Below are positions 7,058 through 16,064 of a stretch of 64,000 nucleotides of DNA, one piece after another. The DNA lies in assembly GCA_029776255.1 (NCBI GenBank), contig JAKOTN010000083.1, positions 1-64,000 on the forward strand, given 5' to 3'. Position numbers and translations under genes: made by a program. A model generated the notes under the pieces. It saw nothing but the letters and a program-made list of their open reading frames with translations, was not told the origin of the DNA and did not search any database. Every line of letters starts with the position of its first letter. The stretch's first letter is position 1. This DNA comes from Pseudomonadota bacterium. Lineage in GTDB: Bacteria > Pseudomonadota > Gammaproteobacteria > Burkholderiales > Rhodocyclaceae.

Positions 7058-8263
7058 TCAATCCGTTAAAGACTCCACATCAATTTGCCGCCCACTTGTT
7101 GCGAATACTTCTTTGCCTGCCTTATTAAGCAGACGAATGTTTAGCAATCTGACCGGAACAGCATATCGAATATCGGTTACATCTAACGGACGATCAAAGG
7201 TTGGCTTTGTTTTATCTTCGTTTTTGATCAAAAATGGATTGTCTTTGGCAAGCGGATAACGTGGGTCAAAGATTACCTCCATAACAATCTTCCCGCTTTC
7301 AAGAATTTCCTTAGCGGCATCACGATTTAACTGCGTCGAAAATCGTTGCCGTAAGTCTTTCCCATAGTCTTTTGTGGCTTGACTTAGTACCGCAATACCG
7401 TATCTCGTTATAGCCATTTCAACAACCTCAATAGAGGCACCCAATCTGTTACTAGCCTTATACGTTTTTAGCTTGTGATCCGTCGATTCAACCTGAACAA
7501 ATGAGTTATGAAGCCATTTCAAGCCATCTTTTCCACCAGAGTTGACCCAAACCAAATCACGGCTTATGGAGGGAAGAGAAATTCGAACCTCCTCTGAATC
7601 CGGATCAAAGTAAACCAACTTCTCTTTTTTATTCTGAGGATTATCTATTTCGAGGCTAATCTTGTAGCCTTTCCCTTTTTTGAATCGGTCTAAATATGCT
7701 TGTTTTCTTTGCTCGTATTCGGATTTCGATTCAAAGTCACCCTTGGTGAGCCTCTCCCCTTGCATAGCTTTAATGTCAGCTAAAAGTGCGTTTTTGTCTC
7801 CAAAAACTACCGGGGCTGTTTGCTCTTTCTGCTTTTCCGGCTGTGTAGAAACAGGAGAAGGCTGAACAGCAATCGAAGGCTTACTCTTTTCAGATGCAGA
7901 TGGCGCTTGACTTACCTCTAACACGTCCTTTTTAACGCTGCTGGCAAGTTCTGTCGAAGTAACACCGAGGGGAATTATGCGAACTTTAGAACGAGCATCA
8001 CATCTGCCAATCTGTCGATCACGAAGAAGCTTTTCAATTTGTTGTTCTGTATTCGCTTTTAAAAGCGGGTGATTATATGCACTGCATAGCTCGGCATCGC
8101 TTTTTGAAGATAAGAGACCAAGCCGGTCGTTATCGCTCATTTCCTCGATGTTTTTGGACTGTATTGCTCCGCACGATGCAAGCAATACAGAAATCAAACA
8201 CACACCCACCTTTTTTACCGAACCAATAATGTCAATATTATTCAAACCAGTAGCCACGAGCAC
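7058..8263 (-). CDS. Lipoprotein of unknown function (element cargo)
   Basis: Not recognised. The 401-residue protein has a signal peptide ending in a lipobox, VGVCLISVLLASC with Cys31 as the lipidated residue, so it should be anchored in the cell envelope. Residues 110-160 are proline/serine/lysine-rich and look like a flexible linker. A folded C-terminal part from about 160 starts with GDFESKSEYEQRKQAYLDRF, a pattern seen in several envelope lipoproteins, and is followed by beta-rich sequence. The ATG at 8263 overlaps the upstream 84-residue gene by 26 bases, so the two are probably translationally linked and co-transcribed with the integrase. A strong terminator follows. It is the main cargo gene of the element. 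Confidence 0.7.
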   Translation of the reverse strand: MLVATGLNNIDIIGSVKKVGVCLISVLLASCGAIQSKNIEEMSDNDRLGLLSSKSDAELCSAYNHPLLKANTEQQIEKLLRDRQIGRCDARSKVRIIPLGVTSTELASSVKKDVLEVSQAPSASEKSKPSIAVQPSPVSTQPEKQKEQTAPVVFGDKNALLADIKAMQGERLTKGDFESKSEYEQRKQAYLDRFKKGKGYKISLEIDNPQNKKEKLVYFDPDSEEVRISLPSISRDLVWVNSGGKDGLKWLHNSFVQVESTDHKLKTYKASNRLGASIEVVEMAITRYGIAVLSQATKDYGKDLRQRFSTQLNRDAAKEILESGKIVMEVIFDPRYPLAKDNPFLIKNEDKTKPTFDRPLDVTDIRYAVPVRLLNIRLLNKAGKEVFATSGRQIDVESLTD

Positions 8264-8492
8264 CCCCTTTATTAACTTTGCTTTTCAGTACCTTGGAATT
8301 TTTGTTTGTCGTCGGTCTATTCTTTGTATCCGAATTCGACAAAATTGCATTTATTGACGAATCGGCATAAGCCACGCCATCATCTTTGACGATTTTTGAC
8401 CTTGCGACCCAAGTCTTTAAATCTTGAACTGTAAATGGCTGAATCAACGCGCCAGACTGAGTTGCCTCGTAAATTTGCTTTATCAGTGACAT
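8238..8492 (-). CDS. Hypothetical 84-residue protein next to integrase
   Basis: Not recognised. The protein (MSLIKQIYEATQSGALIQPF...) has a helical N-terminal half and a basic, asparagine/lysine-rich C-terminal half, a size and charge that would fit a DNA- or RNA-binding accessory factor. It starts three bases after the integrase stop and overlaps the lipoprotein start, so it sits in the middle of a tight three-gene minus-strand unit. A role as excision factor or regulator is possible but unsupported by any motif. Confidence 0.6.
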   Translation of the reverse strand: MSLIKQIYEATQSGALIQPFTVQDLKTWVARSKIVKDDGVAYADSSINAILSNSDTKNRPTTNKNSKVLKSKVNKGGARGYWFE

Positions 8493-8495
8493 TTT

Positions 8496-10133
8496 TTACC
8501 CTCGATTATTTTTTGCTCTTTTATGGGCTTCCTGTCTTGCCTTCTTTGCACAAAGGTTTGACAAAACTTCGCTGAACTGTCCCTGGCTATATTTCAATGC
8601 GTTGAAACCCAGCCCCGGATAGTCCAACTTGCTGGCAACATTATCCAGCAAATATTGCAGATTGTGGGGCTTGGAGTATGCCGTTGAGTTGACGGTATCG
8701 TGCTCGTGTCCAACGAATTGGCAACGGCTTTCTTCTGGCACTCCGTTTTGTTTCAATCGGTCATTGGAGGTCGACCGGAAAGAGTGGAATACCTTTTGTT
8801 TGTCCTGAATCCCGATTTTGTCCAGATACTTGCCCCACCGCTCTGACGGAGTGGCACCGTAGGAGCCGAAAGTGTCCGGGGTGAGGTAGGGGAAAAGTTT
8901 CGTCCCGTGTGCCTTGGTGTCGTTTACATAGTGCAAGAAGCCACAGTCAAGGAGGGTCGGGTGAATGGGGATCAGGCGAGTGGCCGCCAAGGTCTTGAGA
9001 GACTTGTCCCCTTCCCCATTGATTGAAATGGCCCAAATGCCGTCATGCTGTTGAATGTCGGCAATGTCCAGTTGTGCCAGTTCCGAAATTCGCCCACCAG
9101 TAAAGAGCCCCAGCATGGGAAGCCAGAAGTCGGCAGGCCGTTGGCATTCGCTCAAAAGTGACGGTGTGAAAATGGCTTTCAGTTCGTCGTCGGTAAAAGG
9201 CTTGTAGCCGTTGGTTACTGCTGCCTTTTTGGCATCGGCTTTTGAAAAAATCTTGTGCCCACGGCTTGGCAATTCCTGCCCATCAGGAAGAATGCCAATG
9301 CTTTTGGCAAGCTCAAACAGCCCATTGAGTGCAGGCAGGTATTTTCGGGAGATGGTCCGTTCCCCAATGCCGTCGCTCAAAAGGTCGTCAATGAAGTCGG
9401 CAACATCCGTTCGTGTAATGGTGTGGACGGGAATGTGCTTTTTCTTCTTGCGGGTTTCCAGCCACTCCACAAACTTCCGGTGATAGTTGCCGTACTCGTA
9501 CAGGGCTTTGGGTGACAGCTTGTTCTTTTTGCGAGTGGCAAACCTCGGCACCATTTCCTGAATAGTGGTTCCACCTTCTTCCTTGGTGCTTGCCGTTGGT
9601 GTTGGCTGTGGCTCTGGTGCTATCCGCTGGGGATTGGGTCCGGCAATCAGTTTTGCCAGTGCTTCCGGGGACAGGTTGAGGGTTTGCAGGATTTGAACGG
9701 CTCTGCTGGCATCGTCGTCGCTGTTGATATTGCGAAGAACAAAGCCCCCCGGCATTTCAATGTCCAGCCTGCGGGTGTCTGGTTCGGTGGGTGGGGTGAA
9801 CAGGTTGTTCACTTCTGGCAGGGGAAGCCCGGCAAGTTCGGCCAGTTGCTCACGGTCTACACGGTGTAACAGGTTCAACAGGAAGTCACCATCAGGGACC
9901 TGCCCTGCAATGCTCTCTGCCGTGTTGAGGTTGTCCGTTGCCATTGCCCGTTGTTGCTCTTGATTGCGAACCGCCATTATCCCAGATAGGCACAGGGCTT
10001 TGAAGCGGGCTTCCTGTGGGTTCTTGGTTCGCAAGGAGATCCGCTTCTCCTTGGTGGTGGCACCCAGTCGGAAGGTCAGGCGGAAGTAAAAAACACCGTG
10101 GCGAGACTTGGCGAGGTGTGAAGGCAGCTTCAA
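8496..10133 (-). CDS. Tyrosine recombinase (integrase) of the tRNA-Asp element
   Basis: Site-specific recombinase that would integrate and excise the element at the tRNA-Asp 3' end. The catalytic set is present: Arg348 in FTGGRISEL, His450 and Arg453 in HSFRS, the GHEH block, and the nucleophile Tyr486 in AYSK. The N-terminus resembles integrases with an SRHGVFYFRL start (DUF6538-like), and a SAM-like core-binding domain precedes the catalytic part. The frame runs upstream through the terminator and the tRNA gene, so the true start must be inside. TTG at 10133, with GGGGA about 9 bases before, is the best choice and gives 545 residues; no ATG is available nearby. The gene is adjacent to its att site, as usual. 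Confidence 0.85.
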   Translation of the reverse strand: MKLPSHLAKSRHGVFYFRLTFRLGATTKEKRISLRTKNPQEARFKALCLSGIMAVRNQEQQRAMATDNLNTAESIAGQVPDGDFLLNLLHRVDREQLAELAGLPLPEVNNLFTPPTEPDTRRLDIEMPGGFVLRNINSDDDASRAVQILQTLNLSPEALAKLIAGPNPQRIAPEPQPTPTASTKEEGGTTIQEMVPRFATRKKNKLSPKALYEYGNYHRKFVEWLETRKKKKHIPVHTITRTDVADFIDDLLSDGIGERTISRKYLPALNGLFELAKSIGILPDGQELPSRGHKIFSKADAKKAAVTNGYKPFTDDELKAIFTPSLLSECQRPADFWLPMLGLFTGGRISELAQLDIADIQQHDGIWAISINGEGDKSLKTLAATRLIPIHPTLLDCGFLHYVNDTKAHGTKLFPYLTPDTFGSYGATPSERWGKYLDKIGIQDKQKVFHSFRSTSNDRLKQNGVPEESRCQFVGHEHDTVNSTAYSKPHNLQYLLDNVASKLDYPGLGFNALKYSQGQFSEVLSNLCAKKARQEAHKRAKNNRG

Positions 10134-10154
10134 GGTAGGTGATCCCCAAAAAAT

Positions 10155-10178
10155 GGGACACCGTCTTGGGACACCTGT
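10155..10178. promoter_or_regulatory. Possible integrase arm sites, right end
   Basis: GGGACACC occurs twice, at 10155-10162 and 10168-10175, in direct orientation 13 bases apart, the second extended to GGGACACCTGT like the left-end copy at 4777-4787. The position between integrase start and att site is typical for recombinase arm binding. Confidence 0.4.
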
Positions 10179-10191
10179 TGCGTGGCACAAA

Positions 10192-10229
10192 AGAAAAAAC
10201 CCGTTGAAAATCAACGGGTTTTTTAATAT
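10192..10229. terminator. Terminator supplied by the element after tRNA-Asp
   Basis: AAACCCGTTGA-aaa-TCAACGGGTTT with TTTTTT on both strands. On the minus strand it lies immediately after the tRNA-Asp CCA end, replacing the native terminator now at 4636-4661. It shields the integrase from tRNA read-through. Confidence 0.8.
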
Positions 10230-10306
10230 TGGCGGAGTGGACGGGGCTCGAACCCGCGACCCCCGGCGTGACAGGCCGGTATTCTGACCAACTGAACTAC
10301 CACTCC
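10230..10306 (-). tRNA. tRNA-Asp (GUC)
   Basis: A 77-base tRNA with encoded CCA. Acceptor GGAGTGG pairs with CCACTCC, the D arm is AGTTCAGTTGGTCAGA, and the anticodon loop in GGCCTGTCACGCC gives GUC. The T arm is GCGGGTTCGAGCCCCGT. Its 3' twenty bases are the attachment site of the element to the left; after integration the gene remains complete. Confidence 0.97.
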
Positions 10307-10330
10307 AATAGCGACGGTACCCGCGCATGC

Positions 10331-10406
10331 TGGTGGGTGCTGACGGTCTCGAACCGCCGACATCCAGCTTGTAAGGCTAGCGCTCTACCAACTGAGCTAA
10401 GCACCC
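10331..10406 (-). tRNA. tRNA-Val (UAC)
   Basis: A 76-base tRNA with encoded CCA; GGGTGCT acceptor, anticodon loop CTTACAA giving UAC, and T loop GGTTCGAGACC. It is 24 bases upstream of tRNA-Asp on the same strand, so the two form one transcription unit. Confidence 0.97.
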
Positions 10407-10563
10407 GATATCTATTCAAGGCTAACGCAAGCCGCTCAGTCTACCGTATAGCCAATCACTTTGCCAGTATGATCACCAGCCATGCGTTTCGAAGGTCGCA
10501 ACGCCGGCTTTTAAACGTACCCAGCTGAAACTGATTGCATACACTACGAAAGCGACCGTCGAT

Positions 10564-12243
10564 CTATGACGCTTTTTTCAGCATTTCGTCGCGGAGTTCC
10601 CGGCGCAGAATCTTTCCGACATTGGATTTCGGCAGTTCGTTGCGGAACTCAACCTGACCAGGCACCTTATAGCCGGTCAAATGCTCTCGGCAATGGGCAA
10701 TCAGCGCCTCAGCCGTCAGCGCGGGGTCTTTCTTGACAACGAAGATCTTGACCACCTCACCTGATTTTTCATTAGGCACGCCAACAGCGGCCACCTCCAG
10801 AACACCAGGGTGAAGGGCCACGACATCTTCCACTTCGTTCGGATAAACATTGAAGCCGGAAACAAGAATCATGTCTTTTTTCCGGTCAACAATGCGCAAA
10901 AAACCTTTTTCATCCATTACCGCGATGTCACCCGTCATTAAAAAGCCATCCGCAGTGATCACCTTGGCTGTTTCGTCAGGACGATTATAGTAACCCTTCA
11001 TTACTTGCGGACCACGAATGCAAAGTTCTCCACGCTCACCCAGCGGCACATCCTGGCCGGCATCGTTGCGCAACGCCACCTCGGTGGACGATATTGGCAA
11101 GCCGATGCTCCCGGAATATTCAGGAATGTTGAGTGGATTAATGGTCGCGGCCGGCGAGGTTTCGGTAAGACCATACGCCTCAATCAGTGGTTTGCCTGTC
11201 GCCGTCTTCCATCTTTCCGCAACGGCCCGCTGGACGGCCATGCCACCGCCAAGTGTTACCTTGAGCCTGCTGAAATCGAGTGCACAAAAAGCCTCGTTGT
11301 TGAGCAGCGTATTAAAAAGTGTATTGACACCAGTAAGGACCGTGAACGGGTATTTCTTTAACTCGGCTACGAAAACGGCGATATCGCGAGGATTGGCAAT
11401 CAGCAAATTCGCCGCTCCAATTTTGATGAAGACAAAACAATTAGCCGTCAACGCAAAAATGTGATAGAGCGGCAGTGCGGTCACCACCAGATGTTGCTGT
11501 TCATTCAACGCCGGTTTAATCCAGGCGTGCGCTTGTGCCAAATTCGCAAGAATGTTGCGATGAACCAGCATCGCCCCCTTGGAAACACCCGTCGTGCCAC
11601 CGGTATACTGTAGAAAGGCGAGATCGTCCTGACGAACGGTCACCGCTTTCAAATCCGCTGCGGCCCCTTTGCCCAGTGCAGTCCGAAAGTCCGTCGCACG
11701 GGGCAGATGCCAGGCCGGAACCAACTTCTTGACGTATTTGACAACAAAGTTGACCACGGCTCCTCTCGGAAAACCAAGCATATCTCCGAGACGCGCCAAG
11801 ACAATATGCTTGACAGGCGTTTGCGCGAGCACCTGCTCCAGGGTCACCGCGAAGTTCTCCAGAATCACGATGACTTCCGCTCCGGAGTCCTTAAGCTGAT
11901 GCTCAAGCTCGCGAGGCGTGTACAACGGATTCACGTTGACCACCACGTAACCGGCACGCAAAGCGCCGAAAACCGAAATTGGATACTGCAAGATATTCGG
12001 CATCATTACCGCCACGCGTGAGCCTTGCGGGAGTTTCAGTATCGATTGTAAATAGGCAGCAAAGTCCCGCGATAATTTATCAAGCTCACCATAGGTGATT
12101 TCGGCACCCATGCTGATATAAGCGGTATGGTCGCGATACTTGGCGACGCTGTTTTCAAAGAGTTCTCCCAGCGACTGAAACTCACTCAAGTCGATTTCGG
12201 CGGGTATGCCTTCCTGATAGCTTTTTAGCCAGATTTTCTCCAC
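10564..12243 (-). CDS. fadD: Long-chain fatty-acid-CoA ligase
   Basis: An AMP-forming acyl-CoA synthetase that activates fatty acids with ATP and CoA at the inner face of the membrane, feeding beta-oxidation or lipid recycling. The 559-residue protein has the P-loop-like AMP motif [11 protein letters not shown] (213-223), the adenylate motif AYGLTETSP (356-364), the hinge [20 protein letters not shown] and the C-terminal catalytic lysine in [14 protein letters not shown]. The GTG at 12243 is chosen because AGGAGG stands 7 bases before it; the longer ATG form lacks such a site and adds nine residues. It is monocistronic as far as can be seen. Confidence 0.92.
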   Translation of the reverse strand: MEKIWLKSYQEGIPAEIDLSEFQSLGELFENSVAKYRDHTAYISMGAEITYGELDKLSRDFAAYLQSILKLPQGSRVAVMMPNILQYPISVFGALRAGYVVVNVNPLYTPRELEHQLKDSGAEVIVILENFAVTLEQVLAQTPVKHIVLARLGDMLGFPRGAVVNFVVKYVKKLVPAWHLPRATDFRTALGKGAAADLKAVTVRQDDLAFLQYTGGTTGVSKGAMLVHRNILANLAQAHAWIKPALNEQQHLVVTALPLYHIFALTANCFVFIKIGAANLLIANPRDIAVFVAELKKYPFTVLTGVNTLFNTLLNNEAFCALDFSRLKVTLGGGMAVQRAVAERWKTATGKPLIEAYGLTETSPAATINPLNIPEYSGSIGLPISSTEVALRNDAGQDVPLGERGELCIRGPQVMKGYYNRPDETAKVITADGFLMTGDIAVMDEKGFLRIVDRKKDMILVSGFNVYPNEVEDVVALHPGVLEVAAVGVPNEKSGEVVKIFVVKKDPALTAEALIAHCREHLTGYKVPGQVEFRNELPKSNVGKILRRELRDEMLKKAS

Positions 12244-12547
12244 CCGATTTCCTCCTGAGTTGCGTTGCAACCCGCACGAACTGCGCCAATGAGCGGTGTT
12301 TCGATGACACGCTTACGATTCTTCCAGCGGGAATGGCTGCAAAACGCTAATAAGTCGCAAATCGATTCCGCGTGAACTTTATACACCACCGTTGCGAGCA
12401 CCAAGGCAACGGCTGGAAAACCTGCCAAGAATCACCAATCATCACCAACCGGCGCCAGAATTTCCGAAACAGCGACTGACGCCGAAAACCGGACGAACAT
12501 CTAAATCGACGCTATTTATATCCATCCGAGTGATAAAACCAATAACG
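12244..12547. other. fadD-fdxA intergenic region
   Basis: About 300 bases between fdxA and fadD, both read leftwards. I see the fadD ribosome binding site at its left end but no gene, clear terminator or repeat in the rest. Confidence 0.4.
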
Positions 12548-12871
12548 CTAACGCTCCAAATGCTTGAGTTTATCCGGCTGATTGTTCCAGTCGTCGGCAT
12601 CGGCGGGAGGGTCCTTGCGCTCGACGATGACAGGCCAATTCTTGACCAGTTCGGCATTGAGCGCGATGAAGTGCCTCTGTGATTCCGGCAAATCATCCTC
12701 CGCGAAAATCGCACCGGCCGGACACTCGGGCACACATAGCGTGCAATCGATGCATTCTTCCGGGTCAATAGCCAGGAAATTAGGCCCTTCATGGAAGCAA
12801 TCGACCGGGCAGACATCGACGCAGTCAGTAAACTTGCACTTGATACAGTTTTCGGTAACTACGTAAGTCAT
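12548..12871 (-). CDS. fdxA: Seven-iron ferredoxin FdxA
   Basis: A small soluble electron carrier. The 107-residue protein has nine cysteines in the first 50 residues: positions 9, 12, 17, 21 and 25, then 40, 43, 46 and 50. This follows the pattern of Azotobacter ferredoxin I, in which one set holds a 3Fe-4S cluster and the other a 4Fe-4S cluster. The C-terminal extension ending [18 protein letters not shown] is typical of the FdxA group in proteobacteria. Its redox partners cannot be told from the neighbours. Confidence 0.93.
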   Translation of the reverse strand: MTYVVTENCIKCKFTDCVDVCPVDCFHEGPNFLAIDPEECIDCTLCVPECPAGAIFAEDDLPESQRHFIALNAELVKNWPVIVERKDPPADADDWNNQPDKLKHLER

Positions 12872-13291
12872 GATCGTTATTCAGAAAAATAGACCATCTT
12901 GAGCGGCGCGGATAGCTTGTGGCACGTTCACCATCGGACAAAGCATTACCATGCGGTTCTATCGGACCAGCAGTGCCTCCGTGCTTGCACGCAACAGGTG
13001 CTGGGTGGTTGCTGATCACCAAACAGAAAATCGCCCAGGACGCGTCCGTTGGTCGAAGGCAGCAACAACCAAAGCGCCTTTTAGCCATTAGAGATCATCG
13101 TCAGCCGAAAATTCAGCCCAAGCGGCGCCGACAAACTCCACTATCGGGTAACGAGCGAAGACTATATCGCATTTGCACCGCCAACGGTTGTCCAGACCGA
13201 TCCGCCGCAATCACGGAGCGCCCGGCAAAATGCCCGGCATGCGGCGAGCCACCCCGGCAAGAGAAAAAGATCAGGATTTATTGAGTATTTC
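12872..13291. other. Intergenic region upstream of fdxA
   Basis: About 420 bases between the tRNA-Cys gene and fdxA. Several overlapping frames are open on both strands, but none has family-like sequence or a ribosome binding site. The fdxA promoter should lie in its left part; nothing else is supported. Confidence 0.4.
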
Positions 13292-13365
13292 TGGAGGCGC
13301 GAGCCGGAGTCGAACCGACCTACACGGATTTGCAATCCGGTGCATAACCGCTTTGCTATCGCGCC
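13292..13365 (-). tRNA. tRNA-Cys (GCA)
   Basis: A 74-base tRNA with encoded CCA; acceptor GGCGCGA pairs with TCGCGCC, anticodon loop TTGCAAA giving GCA, and T loop GGTTCGACTCC. It follows tRNA-Gly on the same strand, downstream of pgsA. Confidence 0.97.
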
Positions 13366-13431
13366 GCGCCTATCTAACGACAGGGGCTGCCAAAACAATC
13401 GACGAGAAAAACTGATGCTTGGCAGCGGATT

Positions 13432-13507
13432 TGGAGCGGGAGAAGAGTCTCGAACTCTCGACCTATACCTTGGCAAGGTATCGCTCTACCAACTGAGCTA
13501 CTCCCGC
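13432..13507 (-). tRNA. tRNA-Gly (GCC)
   Basis: A 76-base tRNA with encoded CCA; acceptor GCGGGAG pairs with CTCCCGC, anticodon loop TTGCCAA giving GCC, and T loop AGTTCGAGACT. It lies 80 bases after pgsA on the same strand, the common uvrC-pgsA-tRNA arrangement of betaproteobacteria. Confidence 0.97.
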
Positions 13508-13587
13508 ATGAAGCGAGTGCGCATTATAAGGACCTGTCGGACACTGTCAACGCCTTCCCGTCGATCGATATCCATTTTCGCGGGTGG

Positions 13588-14166
13588 TCAGCGTTTGCGA
13601 TCTTCGTTGATCAGATGCGGCCACGCCATCCGCATGTAGTATCCCATCGACCACAAAGTCAAAACAGCGGCGATGTAGATCAGCCAGGTACCGAGTCCGA
13701 GCACGTCGATGCCAAGCAACGGTGTGTAATAAAGAAGCATCGGGATGGCCACCATCTGCGCGCTGGTCTTGATTTTTCCGATCATCGACACGGCGACGCT
13801 GCGATGCGCGCCGATACGCGCCATCCATTCACGCAGCGCGGAAATCGTGATTTCCCGGCCGATGATGATCGCGGCAATGATGGCGTCGAGCCGGCCGAGC
13901 TGGACGAGGACGATCAGTGCGGCGGCAACCATCAGTTTGTCGGCAACCGGATCGAGGAAGGCACCGAAAGCGGATGTCTGCTGCCATCGACGGGCGAGAT
14001 AACCGTCAAGCCAGTCGGTGACGGCGGCAACGATGAAAATTACCGTCGCGGCGGTGTTGCGCCCGAAAAACGCAAACCAGCCGTCGGGGAAGTAATACAC
14101 GCCCACCAGCAGCGGAATCAGCACGATCCGCAGCCAGGTCAGCAATATTGGAATATTCAGAGGCAT
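13588..14166 (-). CDS. pgsA: CDP-diacylglycerol--glycerol-3-phosphate 3-phosphatidyltransferase
   Basis: Makes phosphatidylglycerol phosphate from CDP-diacylglycerol, the committed step to phosphatidylglycerol and cardiolipin, in the inner membrane. The 192-residue protein has the CDP-alcohol phosphotransferase signature Asp54-Gly-x2-Ala-Arg59-x8-Gly68-x3-Asp72-x3-Asp76 and hydrophobic segments through its length, beginning with the usual NIPILLTWLRIVLIPLL. It follows uvrC after three bases, so the two are co-transcribed, and tRNA-Gly and tRNA-Cys lie downstream. Confidence 0.95.
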   Translation of the reverse strand: MPLNIPILLTWLRIVLIPLLVGVYYFPDGWFAFFGRNTAATVIFIVAAVTDWLDGYLARRWQQTSAFGAFLDPVADKLMVAAALIVLVQLGRLDAIIAAIIIGREITISALREWMARIGAHRSVAVSMIGKIKTSAQMVAIPMLLYYTPLLGIDVLGLGTWLIYIAAVLTLWSMGYYMRMAWPHLINEDRKR

Positions 14167-14169
14167 CCG

Positions 14170-15996
14170 TCAGTGCAAAGCCGCGTAGATTTTCTCCGCC
14201 AGTTCCCGGCTGATTCCTGGAACCGCTGTCAGTTGGTCAATCCCGGCGTTTAAAATGCCTTGCAGGCCGCCAAAACGCGCGACCAACGCCTTGCGCCGCT
14301 TTGGCCCGACACCGGCAATTTCCTCGAGCCGCGAACTTTTCCCGGCCTTGCCGCGTCTGGCTCGATGGCCGGAAATCGCGAAGCGGTGCGCTTCATCGCG
14401 AATTTCCTGGATCAGATGCAAGCCCGGGTGTTCAGGCGCTAATTGTACCGGCTGGCGACCGTCCGCGAATATCAGAGTTTCGAGTCCTGGTTTGCGCGCC
14501 TCGCCCTTGGCGACGCCAAGTAACGGCAAATGCGACAATCCAAGCTCCTCGAGCGCCGAGATCGCCGCGCCAACCTGACCGACACCACCGTCGATCAGAA
14601 TCAGTGCCGGCGTCGCGCCTTCGCCGGTCAACAGCTTTTCATAGCGTCGAAGCACCGCCTGCCGAATCGCGGCGTAGTCGTCACCGGGTTGAATATCCCG
14701 AATATTGAAGCGCCGATATTCCGACTTGCGCAGACCGTCGCCGAGATAAACCACGCAGGCCGCCACTGTCGCATCGCCCTGGGTATGGCTGATATCGAAA
14801 CATTCGATGCGCGCCGCCGCTCCTTCTTCGATATCGAGCGACAGCGCCTTGCAAAGCGCCTCCAGTCGGGCCTCCTGGCGGAAGGTGGCGGCTCGGCGGG
14901 CCAGAATTGCCAGATGGGCGTTCTGTTCCGCCATCTCGACCCAGACGCGCTGCACGGTCAGCCGAGGTTCGACAACCCTGACCGGGCGCTTGGCCATGCC
15001 GCTCAACCATTCACCGGCGTCCGCATCGGCCAACGGCGGATTGACGAGGATGCGCGTCGGAATCGGGTGCGTCAGGTAGTGTTGATACAGAAAGGCCGCG
15101 AGCGCTTCGGCGGGCGACGTAGTGACCGCATCGGCGCGATTCGCCGGAAATTGCGGCCGGTCGCCAAGATGCCGACCACCACGAACCATGGCCAGATTGA
15201 CGCACAGCATGCCGCCATCGTCCACGGCGACAACGATGTCGACATCGGTGTCCTTGTCGCTCTCGACGTACTGTTTCTCCTGCACTTGTCGCAAGGATTG
15301 AATTTGATCGCGATAGATCGCCGCCTGCTCGAAAGCGAGGTTGGCGGCGGCCTGATCCATCGCCGCCGACAGACGTCCGATGACATCCTGCTGGCGCCCC
15401 TGCAAGAACAGGCTGGCCATCTGCACATCCTGCGCGTAGCGTTCGGCATCGATCAAACCGACACAAGGCCCGGAGCAGCGCTTGATCTGGTAGAGCAGGC
15501 ACGGTCGCGTGCGGTTGCTGAACACGGCGTTTTCACAAGTCCGCAGACGAAACATTTTTTGCAACAAATGAATGCTTTCACGTACCGCCGTCGACGACGG
15601 GAAAGGACCGAAATAATCGGCCCGCCGGTCGGTGGCGCCGCGAAAAAAACCGAGCCGTGGCTGCTGATCATGCGTCAGCACGATATACGGATACGATTTG
15701 TCGTCACGAAACAATATGTTGTAGCGCGGCGACAAACTCTTGATGAGATTGTTCTCGAGCAACAGCGCCTCGGCCTCGGAACGGGTGACGGTGGTATCGA
15801 CCCGCGCCACCTGGGCCACCATCAGCGCGATGCGCGGGCTGGGATGATGGTCGCGAAAATACGAGGCAACACGCTTGCGGAGATTTTTCGCCTTACCGAC
15901 GTAGAGCACCTTGTCGGCGCCGTCGAGCATCCGGTAAACACCCGGCAGTTCGGTCAGCGTGGCGAGCAGGGCTTTGGCGTCGAAGGCGGCGGTCAT
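14170..15996 (-). CDS. uvrC: Excinuclease ABC subunit C
   Basis: Makes the two incisions in nucleotide excision repair with UvrB. The 608-residue protein carries the GIY-YIG nuclease domain at the N-terminus (GVYRMLDGADKVLYVGKAK, residues 19-37). A UvrB-interaction segment (DQAAANLAFEQAAIYRDQI) and the RNase H-like C-terminal nuclease follow (ECFDISHTQGDATVAACVV and LILIDGGVGQ). A final helix-hairpin-helix pair sits at the end (EIAGVGPKRRKALVARFGG and LTAVPGISRELAEKIY). The ATG at 15996 is preferred over an upstream in-frame start because it gives the normal UvrC N-terminus. The divergent earP starts 68 bases away. Confidence 0.96.
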   Translation of the reverse strand: MTAAFDAKALLATLTELPGVYRMLDGADKVLYVGKAKNLRKRVASYFRDHHPSPRIALMVAQVARVDTTVTRSEAEALLLENNLIKSLSPRYNILFRDDKSYPYIVLTHDQQPRLGFFRGATDRRADYFGPFPSSTAVRESIHLLQKMFRLRTCENAVFSNRTRPCLLYQIKRCSGPCVGLIDAERYAQDVQMASLFLQGRQQDVIGRLSAAMDQAAANLAFEQAAIYRDQIQSLRQVQEKQYVESDKDTDVDIVVAVDDGGMLCVNLAMVRGGRHLGDRPQFPANRADAVTTSPAEALAAFLYQHYLTHPIPTRILVNPPLADADAGEWLSGMAKRPVRVVEPRLTVQRVWVEMAEQNAHLAILARRAATFRQEARLEALCKALSLDIEEGAAARIECFDISHTQGDATVAACVVYLGDGLRKSEYRRFNIRDIQPGDDYAAIRQAVLRRYEKLLTGEGATPALILIDGGVGQVGAAISALEELGLSHLPLLGVAKGEARKPGLETLIFADGRQPVQLAPEHPGLHLIQEIRDEAHRFAISGHRARRGKAGKSSRLEEIAGVGPKRRKALVARFGGLQGILNAGIDQLTAVPGISRELAEKIYAALH

Positions 15997-16064
15997 TGGC
16001 GTTGGTGGCGACGGGCTGGCGTAGGATAGCGTCTTCGATGTTACCACGCTCGCCAACGCCACCC

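Larger units (their letters stand above)
4669..10249. mobile_element. Integrated mobilizable element in tRNA-Asp (5.56 kb)
   Basis: The element is delimited by an exact 20-bp direct repeat of the tRNA-Asp 3' end (TGGCGGAGTGGACGGGGCTC) at 4669-4688 and 10230-10249. It encodes a tyrosine recombinase next to the intact tRNA copy and a MobV relaxase near the other end. The contents in order are hairpins, tandem repeat, candidate oriT, relaxase, a 600-base structured region, a small transcription unit, then the minus-strand genes for a lipoprotein, an 84-residue protein and the integrase. No replication initiator or coupling/secretion proteins were found, so it would depend on another element for transfer. 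The middle part is visibly more AT-rich than the flanks, which supports horizontal origin. Name and class (integrative mobilizable element) are inferred from gene content. Confidence 0.85.

Noticed and set aside
14530..16029. 499-codon open frame on the plus strand over uvrC
   Set aside because: It lies antisense to uvrC, which has all catalytic motifs; the antisense frame has no family likeness and stems from GC-rich codon use.
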